Part shown: positions 58,543 to 64,000 of the stretch, piece after piece
Layout of the letters: the number at the start of each line of letters is the position of its first letter
Position numbering within the stretch: position 1 is the stretch's first letter
Source of the DNA: Rhizosaccharibacter radicis
GTDB lineage: Bacteria > Pseudomonadota > Alphaproteobacteria > Acetobacterales > Acetobacteraceae
Reading direction: 5' to 3'
DNA length: 64,000 bases
Assembly (NCBI GenBank): GCA_024508355.1
Contig: JAMZEJ010000006.1
Span: 1 to 64,000 of the forward strand
The notes under the pieces: model-generated
Told to the model about the DNA's origin: nothing
The model's database searches: none
Seen by the model: only the letters and a program-made list of their open reading frames with translations
Translations under genes and position numbers: made by a program

Positions 58543-59621
58543 CGGGCGGCTCCCGGGGGAGGAAACGGGACGGAACGGGATCGAGCGGCGGAGCCGAGGC
58601 TGCCGGCCATCTGTGGCAAGTCGATGTCGAGGCGGCGCATCGCGCGCAGGCGGGCGCTGCGGGCGCGCGGATTGGCCCGGCTTTCCGCGTCGCCGGGGCG
58701 CTGGGCCTTCGTCGTGACGAGTTCGAACGAGGGGCGCGGGCGCTGTTCGAGGTTGCGTGGATCGTGCCGCGAGGCAGCCGGCCGCCGGCCGGCGGCATCG
58801 GCCATGAAGCGCTTCACGATCCGGTCCTCGAGGGAATGGAACGATACCACCACCAGCCGGCCTCCGGGGCGCAGGAGGGCCGCTGCCTGTTCGAGGCCGG
58901 TCTCGATCTGGCGGAGCTCGTCGTTCACGCGGATGCGCAGGGCCTGGAACGAGCGGGTCGCCGGGTCGATCCCGGAACGATCGGCGGGAACCACCTCACG
59001 TATCAACGACGCGAGCCGCCCGGTGGACAGGATCGGCGCTTCGGCGCGGGCGGCGACGATGCGGCGCGCGATGCGGCGCGACAGGCGCTCTTCGCCGAGG
59101 TGGAACAACAGGTCCGCGAGCTCGGCCTCGGGCAGGTTGTTCACCAGATCGGCCGCCGTCTCGCCTTCATGGTCCATGCGCATGTCCAGCGGCCCGTCGA
59201 AGCGGAACGAGAAGCCACGCTCGGCCTGATCGATCTGGAAGCTCGACACCCCGAGATCGAGCACCACGCCGTCGAGGGCCGACACGCCGTGATCGTCCAG
59301 CAGCCGCATCATGCTGCCGAAATCTCCATGCAGGAGCCGCAGCCGATCATGCCCGTCCGCCGTGCGGAAGTCGCGCGCCAGGGCCTCGCCGCGCCGGATG
59401 GCGTCCGGATCGCGATCGATCGCCCACAGGGTGCAGTCGGCGGCGCCGAGGATCGCACGGGCATAGCCGCCGCCGCCGAAGGTGCCGTCCAGATGTTGTT
59501 CGCCGGGCCGCGGCGCGAGCGCCCGCAGCACCTCGTTCAGCATGACCGGGACATGGCCGGACGGACGACCGGCTCCGGCCTCGTTGCCGATGGCGGAAGG
59601 GGAGGTGGCGGCGACACTCAA
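58539..59621 (-). CDS. rsmH: 16S rRNA (cytosine(1402)-N(4))-methyltransferase
   Basis: RsmH methylates N4 of C1402 in 16S rRNA using SAM. The 360-residue protein has [13 protein letters not shown], the SAM-binding [14 protein letters not shown] and AIDRDPDAI, the [19 protein letters not shown] motif and [15 protein letters not shown]. The start is TTG at 59621, whose TTGA overlaps the mraZ stop; no ATG or GTG fits as well before the domain. The C-terminal 45 residues are Arg/Pro/Ala-rich. Confidence 0.95.
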   Translation of the reverse strand: MSVAATSPSAIGNEAGAGRPSGHVPVMLNEVLRALAPRPGEQHLDGTFGGGGYARAILGAADCTLWAIDRDPDAIRRGEALARDFRTADGHDRLRLLHGDFGSMMRLLDDHGVSALDGVVLDLGVSSFQIDQAERGFSFRFDGPLDMRMDHEGETAADLVNNLPEAELADLLFHLGEERLSRRIARRIVAARAEAPILSTGRLASLIREVVPADRSGIDPATRSFQALRIRVNDELRQIETGLEQAAALLRPGGRLVVVSFHSLEDRIVKRFMADAAGRRPAASRHDPRNLEQRPRPSFELVTTKAQRPGDAESRANPRARSARLRAMRRLDIDLPQMAGSLGSAARSRSVPFPPPGAAR

Positions 59622-60091
59622 GCGGCGTTGCCTCCGGCTTGCCGCCCGGCGGGGATGGCGACGCTCCGGGCACGCTCGCGCGCTTCGACGCGGCGCCGTT
59701 CGGCGGCGGCGGGCTCCCAGATCTGGAAGATGTGGCCGACACCCATGAATGCCACCGCCTCGGTCAGGCCGGCGTGCGCCGCCAGGGCCTGCGGCAGCAT
59801 GATGCGGCCTTCCTTGTCGGCCTCCACCGGATAGGCGTCGGCGTAGATGGCGGCCGCGAGATCCTCGTGGTCCTCACCGAACATGTCGAGCCGATCGAGC
59901 GGGGCGGCGAGCGACGCGAACGCCGCGGGCGGCCAGGCCTCGATGCAGGGGTGCTTGTGCGAGGGGCGCAGGATGGCGATCGGTTCGTCGGGCTGGGCCT
60001 TCGCGCGCAGGGTCGCGCGGAAGCTCGCCGGGATGGACACGCGGCCCTTGGCGTCGATGCGGTTCTGGTGCGTGCCCAGGAACACAGTCAC
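59618..60091 (-). CDS. mraZ: MraZ, transcriptional regulator of the dcw cluster
   Basis: MraZ is an AbrB-like DNA-binding protein that represses its own operon in E. coli. Both SpoVT/AbrB-type repeats are visible: [20 protein letters not shown] near the N-terminus and [23 protein letters not shown] after residue 90. The start is uncertain. GTG 60091 (157 residues) follows a GGCGG run; GTG 60085 gives a product starting MFLGTHQN, close to the family. The TGGG boxes at 60223-60257 lie upstream. Confidence 0.93.
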   Translation of the reverse strand: MTVFLGTHQNRIDAKGRVSIPASFRATLRAKAQPDEPIAILRPSHKHPCIEAWPPAAFASLAAPLDRLDMFGEDHEDLAAAIYADAYPVEADKEGRIMLPQALAAHAGLTEAVAFMGVGHIFQIWEPAAAERRRVEARERARSVAIPAGRQAGGNAA

Positions 60092-60222
60092 CCGCCTGAT
60101 GCCCCCTTGCACCGCCGGAAGACCCGGCCGTTATCGCCCCCCACAGGCATCGAACGAACGCTGAACGCGCCGTCCGCCAGGGCGTCGGAGGCTGGCGATT
60201 CGCACCGCGATCCTCCCGGCCC

Positions 60223-60257
60223 TGGGTGACCTTGGGATATCATGGGAAATCGTGGGA
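60223..60257 (+). promoter_or_regulatory. Four TGGG boxes at 10-bp spacing, probable MraZ operator
   Basis: TGGG begins at exactly 60223, 60233, 60243 and 60253, each followed by A or T (TGGGT, TGGGA, TGGGA, TGGGA) and a 5-base variable spacer. E. coli MraZ binds TGGGN boxes with 5-base spacers, and the site lies about 130 bases upstream of mraZ. The order on the + strand is opposite to transcription. The match in sequence and period is strong; binding itself is inferred. Confidence 0.75.
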
Positions 60258-60263
60258 CGTCAA
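60237..60263 (-). promoter_or_regulatory. Candidate promoter of the mraZ-ftsZ operon
   Basis: On the minus strand TTGACG (60263-60258) is a good -35. TGATAT (60242-60237) or an overlapping register gives a -10-like hexamer at 15-17 bases. It lies inside the TGGG boxes, so bound MraZ would block it. The -10 is weak and the spacing uncertain. Confidence 0.4.
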
Positions 60264-60442
60264 ACTAAAGGGGGGGTCTAGAGCCGCAGAATCGCTACCA
60301 AAATGCTAGCGTCGAAAGTCCTCCGTGGCCATCTGCCGATCCCCGACACGTTTCGCAAGTATTAAGACAATGTTCACTCTTCGTTCTTATTGCGGTGCGC
60401 CTTGGGACGTGCACGAGCGGACATGGAACGGCGTCGAGGAAG

Positions 60443-60876
60443 GTGCCAGACGGCCTGTAAGCCGGGTTCTGTGCGCGGGCCGAGACCCACGCGACGGTCA
60501 TTCCTCTGGGACGCGCATCGCTGCGCGCCTCGCGCGACCAACCCGAACGACGGGGCGGGAGAGCCCCCGGAACGTCACGGCCGGAAGCCGTGCGATCCTG
60601 CCATTCCTATTCGGTCTTGCTCCCGATGGGGTTTGCCCTGCCGCCGCCGTTGCCGGAAGCGCGGTGCGCTCTTGCCGCACCGTTTCGCCCTTGCCCGCAA
60701 AAACCATCGCTAGGATGGTCGCCGTGCGGGCGGTTTGTTTTCTGTGGCACTTTCCCTGGGGTCGCCCCCGCCGGCCGTTAGCCGGCATCGTTCATCCCGT
60801 GGAGCCCGGACTTTCCTCCGTCCGACCCGGCGCGTGAGCCCCGGATGCGGACAGCGACCGTCCAGCCGTCTGGCGG
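60443..60876 (-). ncRNA. rnpB: RNase P RNA, bacterial type A
   Basis: The catalytic RNA of RNase P, which matures tRNA 5' ends. On the minus strand the 5' side has GGAGGAAAGTCCGGGCTCC (P4/CR I region), the GAACGATGCCGGCTAACGGC stretch, GGGCGACCCCAGGGAAAGTG and CCACAGAAAACAAACCGCC. The 3' side has ACAGAACCCGGCTTACAGG. The ends are set by helix P1: GCCAGACGGC (60874-60865) pairs perfectly with GCCGTCTGGC (60454-60445), ten base pairs. Length of about 430 nt suits an alphaproteobacterium. Confidence 0.95.
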
Positions 60877-60882
60877 GGCGGA

Positions 60883-60911
60883 CCCTGGAGCAGGCGACCT
60901 CTGGGCGTCAA
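60883..60911 (-). promoter_or_regulatory. Candidate rnpB promoter
   Basis: TTGACG on the minus strand (60911-60906) lies about 33 bases before the RNA 5' end deduced from helix P1, the place of a -35 element. The -10 position (60888-60883) reads CCAGGG, a poor match, so the promoter is proposed on the -35 and its distance alone. Confidence 0.35.
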
Positions 60912-61081
60912 GCGTTCCTGCGCCGAAGGACGCCGGGAAGCAGTGCGACGATCGGTTCCGACGGCGAAACGACCGGCGCGCGGATGGCTGCCGTAGCCGA
61001 CGGAAGTCGGGGGCGTTATCTAACAGATTGTCAGAAAGGCGCTGCGAGAGCGGACGGTCGGGATGACGCCCGTCCGGGCGA

Positions 61082-61756
61082 TCAGAGCTGCTGGATGTCG
61101 TCGAGGCCGAAGCTTCCGGAGTCGTTGTTCTCACCGAGACGCAGGCGATCGGACGCGATCATGCGATAGGGCGGGACGGGAAGATTGAGCGGCGCCGGCG
61201 ACCCCTGGAACACCCGGCCGGCGAGGTCGAAGCGTGAACCGTGGCAGGGGCAGGCATAGCCGCCGGGCCAGTCCGGAGCACCGCCGCCCGGGGCGGGGGC
61301 ATAGCCGGGCACGCAGCCCAGATGGGTGCAGATCCCCACCATGACGCCCCATTCTGGCGCCACCGAGCGGTGCCAGTTCGCGGCGTATGCCGGCTGTTGC
61401 AGGGCGTGGGAGTCCGGGTCGCGCAGCTTCTGCCGCAACGCGGCGCCACGCATCCGCTGCAGCGCCTCGGGGGTGCGACGCACCACGAACACCGGCTTGC
61501 CTCGCCACACGACGACGATCTGCTGGCCGGGCACCACACGGGACAGGTCCACGTCGAGGGGTGGGGCCGCGTCCCCGGATCCTTCGGGGCGCAGGCTGTC
61601 GAGAAACGGCCAGCTGAAGGCCCCGGCCCCCACCAGCACGGTGGCGCCGGTGAGCAGCGTCAGGAAATCCCGCCGGGGAGGGTCGGGTTGGTCGGCAGCC
61701 GCCGGCAGGATGCTCGCGCGGCCTTCCGGATCGTCCGATGGTCCCGTGGCACTCAT
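61082..61756 (-). CDS. petA: Ubiquinol-cytochrome c reductase iron-sulfur (Rieske) subunit
   Basis: The Rieske protein carries electrons within the cytochrome bc1 complex. The 224-residue protein has a Tat-like start (RRDFLTLLTGATVLVGAGAF, with one transmembrane anchor) and the [2Fe-2S] ligands in GICTHLGCVPG (Cys143, His145) and CPCHGS (Cys169, His172), with Cys148 and Cys171 for the disulfide. PAPLNLPVPPY follows, as in this family. The ATG overlaps the upstream small gene by four bases. No petB or petC follows: rnpB and the dcw cluster lie next on this strand. Confidence 0.93.
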   Translation of the reverse strand: MSATGPSDDPEGRASILPAAADQPDPPRRDFLTLLTGATVLVGAGAFSWPFLDSLRPEGSGDAAPPLDVDLSRVVPGQQIVVVWRGKPVFVVRRTPEALQRMRGAALRQKLRDPDSHALQQPAYAANWHRSVAPEWGVMVGICTHLGCVPGYAPAPGGGAPDWPGGYACPCHGSRFDLAGRVFQGSPAPLNLPVPPYRMIASDRLRLGENNDSGSFGLDDIQQL

Positions 61757-62235
61757 GGCAATGGCCGGAACTGGCTCGGGGTGCCGGCATCCACCTCCGC
61801 CTGCCTGGCCGGCCGGTTCACCCGCACGGTCATGAGCTGGGGCAGGGTGCCCTTGGCCGCGGGACAACCGTCCGTCGGCTTCTCCATCACCCGGAAGCGC
61901 GCCGCGTTCGGCGGGTCGTTCCCGTTGATGATGAACAACAGGCACTTGCCGGGAACGCTCACGAGCCGGTCGGCGACCAGACGGGCGCGCAGATGCTCCA
62001 CCACCGCGTAGTCGTTGTTCCAGTCGAGCTGCTGCGGCGCCAGCTTCTGCATCAGCGGGTCGAGCAGCCCGGACTTCTCGATGCCGAGCAGCGCGCAGCC
62101 GGCCAGCAGCCCGGCCAGCACGCGCCGGATCAGCCGGCGCGGGGTCAGGGGCGCTATCGGGCGGCCCCGGCGGGTTGGGCGGGCGGATGGGGAAGGAGCG
62201 GCCCGCTCGCCGGCGGGGGGAGGACGCTGTGCCAT
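61753..62235 (-). CDS. Hypothetical exported/anchored protein coupled to petA
   Basis: This 160-residue protein has a basic Pro-rich start and one hydrophobic segment (about 37-50, VLAGLLAGCALLGIE), then a soluble part with WNNDYAVVEHLRARLVADRL, PGKCLLFIINGNDPPNA and two cysteines. The stop overlaps the petA start (ATGA), so the two are translated together. I recognise no family; the motifs do not match a bc1 subunit. The start is 9 bases after the zwf stop, so the three genes may form one unit. Confidence 0.72.
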   Translation of the reverse strand: MAQRPPPAGERAAPSPSARPTRRGRPIAPLTPRRLIRRVLAGLLAGCALLGIEKSGLLDPLMQKLAPQQLDWNNDYAVVEHLRARLVADRLVSVPGKCLLFIINGNDPPNAARFRVMEKPTDGCPAAKGTLPQLMTVRVNRPARQAEVDAGTPSQFRPLP

Positions 62236-62244
62236 CGAGGGCGG

Positions 62245-63708
62245 CTACATGTCCTCGTGCCACTGGCGGTTGCTGCCCAGCAGATGCCGGGCCTGGTCGG
62301 GGCCCCAGGTGCCGGCGCTGTAGTGGCGGAGCGTGTCCGGGCGTTCCCGCCAGCTGTCCAGGATCGGCTCCACCCAGGTCCAAGCCGCCTCCACCTCGTC
62401 GCGGCGCATGAACAGCACCGGGTCGCCGCGCACCGTGTCCATCAGCAGGCGCTCGTAGGCGTCGGGATAGCGGGTGGAGAACGCCTTCTCGAAGGCGACG
62501 TCGATGTTGGCCGGCCGCAGCGCCATGCTGTCCATGGCGGGGTCCTTGTTCATGATGGAAAGCTGGATGCCTTCCTCGGGCTGCAGCCGGAGGATCAGGC
62601 GGTTGGCCTGCAGCTGGCTCGGAAAGATCGACCACGGCGTTTCGCGGAACTGGATCACGACCTCGCTGACCTTGGCCGGCAGCCGCTTGCCCGACCGGAG
62701 GAAGAACGGGACCTTGCCCCAGCGCCACGTATGCACCTCGGCGCGCAGGGCGACATAGGTCTCGGTGTTGCTTTGACGGCCCTCGCCGAGCTCTTCGAGA
62801 TAGGCGGGCACGATGCCGTCGCCGGTGCGGCCGCGGCCGTACTGGCCACGCACCGCCACGTGGTCCACATCGGCCGGCCGGATCGGCTTGAGGGCGCGGA
62901 GCACCTTCAGCTTCTCGTTGCGCACGTCGTCGGCCCCCAGAGTGCCGGGGGGCTCCATCGCCACCAGGCACATCACCTGGAGCAGGTGGTTCTGGATCAT
63001 GTCCCGCAGCGCGCCGGAATGGTCGTAATAGTCGCCGCGGCCTTCCACGCCCACCGTCTCGGCGGCGGTGATCTGGACGTGGTCGATCGCATCCGCCGAC
63101 CAGAGCCGCTCGAACACCGGATTGGCGAACCGCAGCGCGATCAGGTTCTGGACGGTTTCCTTGCCCAGATAGTGGTCGATGCGGAACACCCGGTTCTCGG
63201 GGAAGACCTTGCCCACGTCGTCGTTGACCTTGCGCGCGGAGGCGAGGTCGTGGCCGATCGGCTTCTCCAGCACGACGCGCGAGCGGTCGGTCACCAGCCC
63301 CTTGTCGGAAAGGTTCTGGCAGATCGCCCCGTAGAGACCGGGCGAGGTGGCCAGATAGAACACGCGGATCTTGTCCTGGCGATCGTCGCCGAACAGCTCC
63401 AGCAGGTTGGGCCAGGTGCTGTCGGCCTCGGCGCCGTTGACGCTCGCGTAGAACACCATGCCCAGGAACCGGCGGGCGGTCTCCGCGTCCAGCGCGTCGC
63501 CCTTGACGAAGCGGCCGAGCGCCTTTTCCGCCCGTTCCCGGAACTCGTCATGGGAGAGCTTGGAGCGGGCCGTGCCGATGATGCGGCTGTCGGCGGGAAT
63601 CTGCCCGTCGCGGAAGCGGTGATAGAGCGCCGGCAGCAGCTTGCGCATGGTCAGGTCGCCGGTCGCTCCGAACACGACGTAGTCGAAGGTTTCCACGTGG
63701 CTGTTCAT
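62245..63708 (-). CDS. zwf: Glucose-6-phosphate 1-dehydrogenase
   Basis: Zwf oxidises glucose 6-phosphate to 6-phosphogluconolactone with NADP+, feeding the Entner-Doudoroff and pentose phosphate routes. The 487-residue protein has the dinucleotide-binding VVFGATGDLTMRKLLPAL, EKPIGHDL and the active site RIDHYLGKETVQN. ATG 63708 gives the family N-terminus, while the frame is open 47 codons further. It is followed by the hypothetical gene after 9 bases. A perfect palindrome lies 22 bases before the ATG. Confidence 0.97.
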   Translation of the reverse strand: MNSHVETFDYVVFGATGDLTMRKLLPALYHRFRDGQIPADSRIIGTARSKLSHDEFRERAEKALGRFVKGDALDAETARRFLGMVFYASVNGAEADSTWPNLLELFGDDRQDKIRVFYLATSPGLYGAICQNLSDKGLVTDRSRVVLEKPIGHDLASARKVNDDVGKVFPENRVFRIDHYLGKETVQNLIALRFANPVFERLWSADAIDHVQITAAETVGVEGRGDYYDHSGALRDMIQNHLLQVMCLVAMEPPGTLGADDVRNEKLKVLRALKPIRPADVDHVAVRGQYGRGRTGDGIVPAYLEELGEGRQSNTETYVALRAEVHTWRWGKVPFFLRSGKRLPAKVSEVVIQFRETPWSIFPSQLQANRLILRLQPEEGIQLSIMNKDPAMDSMALRPANIDVAFEKAFSTRYPDAYERLLMDTVRGDPVLFMRRDEVEAAWTWVEPILDSWRERPDTLRHYSAGTWGPDQARHLLGSNRQWHEDM

Positions 63709-63730
63709 CGGCCGAGGCTCCCGGGTTGCG

Positions 63731-63746
63731 CATACCGTTCGGTATG
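63731..63746. promoter_or_regulatory. Perfect palindrome CATACCG-TT-CGGTATG upstream of zwf
   Basis: Two 7-base arms in perfect inverted symmetry around TT lie 22-38 bases before the zwf start, where promoter and operator are expected, and within the zwf-gapR divergent gap. The form resembles operators of TetR- or LacI-type dimeric regulators. The regulator is not in the window. Confidence 0.55.
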
Positions 63747-63874
63747 TCGTTGACCACGGAAGCCGCGCCAAGGTAAGCCCCCCGGCCTTCTGGTCGCGCT
63801 TCCCGCATCCGTGCGGATCGCCGCCGGGGCGCGGCGCGGCCGCCGTCACACACCATCATTGCCGGGGATAGCGC

Positions 63875-64000
63875 ATGCTCGAGGCCGAGGACCGGAAGCA
63901 AGGGGACGACGTTTCCGAGGATCACGCCGTCGGCGGCATCGCCGCGGACCGGTTGCGCTCCATCATCGAGCGGATCGAGCGGCTGGAAGAAGAGCGCAAG
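63875..64000 (+). CDS. gapR: GapR-family (DUF2312) DNA-binding protein, N-terminal 42 residues
   Basis: The ATG at 63875 opens a frame that runs off the window. It reads an acidic lead of about 20 residues and then GIAADRLRSIIERIERLEEERK, nearly the family start (GDRLRxFIERIERLEEEKK). GapR is an alphaproteobacterial nucleoid protein that binds AT-rich, overtwisted DNA ahead of replication and transcription. GGGGA lies seven bases before the ATG. The rest of the gene is outside, so completeness is unknown. Confidence 0.88.
   Translation, partial: MLEAEDRKQGDDVSEDHAVGGIAADRLRSIIERIERLEEERK

Noticed and set aside
61067..61080. Inverted repeat CGCCCG-TC-CGGGCG just after petA as a terminator
   Set aside because: Six-base arms with a two-base centre and no T-run; too weak to call.

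Overview
The window is about 70% GC and tightly packed, with alphaproteobacterial gene content and order. Evidence for the lineage: a complete mraZ-to-ftsZ division and cell-wall (dcw) cluster followed by lpxC, bamD, recN and ligA; an aroE-coaE-dnaQ block; a TlpA-like gene divergent from argH-lptM; a TIGR02302/DUF4175 gene beside lysA; and the start of a gapR (DUF2312) gene. Together with the BBP2-type porin end and the base composition, this suggests a member of the Rhodospirillales, most likely Acetobacteraceae. That placement is inference; there is no 16S gene or tRNA here.

Layout. 1-12.5 kb: the 3' end of an outer-membrane barrel gene, a secreted S9 peptidase, an AEC permease, the polyphosphate operon ppk1-ppx-cdh, a fatty acid desaturase, an MFS carrier with a PfkB sugar kinase, and a GNAT acetyltransferase. 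12.6-13.6 kb: a stretch with no convincing gene. 13.6-25 kb: DUF4175 and lysA, then argH-lptM, separated by about 5 kb of accessory genes (cytidine deaminase, a repeat-bearing glycosyltransferase, two very small genes, a secreted trypsin-like protease). 25-33.6 kb: two transglutaminase-like genes, an N-formylglutamate amidohydrolase-like gene, aroE-coaE-dnaQ, a glutathione-independent formaldehyde dehydrogenase, an SDR reductase and a small membrane protein.

33.8-60.3 kb is one long minus-strand arrangement. Transcription enters at mraZ and runs rsmH-ftsL-ftsI-murE-murF-mraY-murD-ftsW-murG-murC-murB-ddl-ftsQ-ftsA-ftsZ, mostly with 4-base start/stop overlaps, and ends at a 17-bp-stem terminator after ftsZ. 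lpxC, bamD, recN and ligA follow. The cluster makes lipid II from UDP-MurNAc precursors, flips and polymerises it at the septum, and assembles the Z ring. lpxC and bamD serve the outer membrane. Upstream of mraZ lie four TGGG boxes at exact 10-bp spacing, the expected autoregulatory site of MraZ.

60.4-64 kb: RNase P RNA (rnpB), a Rieske iron-sulfur gene without petB/petC beside it, an overlapping small secreted protein, zwf preceded by a perfect palindromic operator-like site, and the first 42 codons of gapR.

No CRISPR array, insertion sequence, prophage, integrase or tRNA was seen. The least ordinary parts are the accessory block at 18-23 kb, the low-complexity extensions on several division proteins (FtsL above all), and the regulatory sites at mraZ, zwf and the desaturase.
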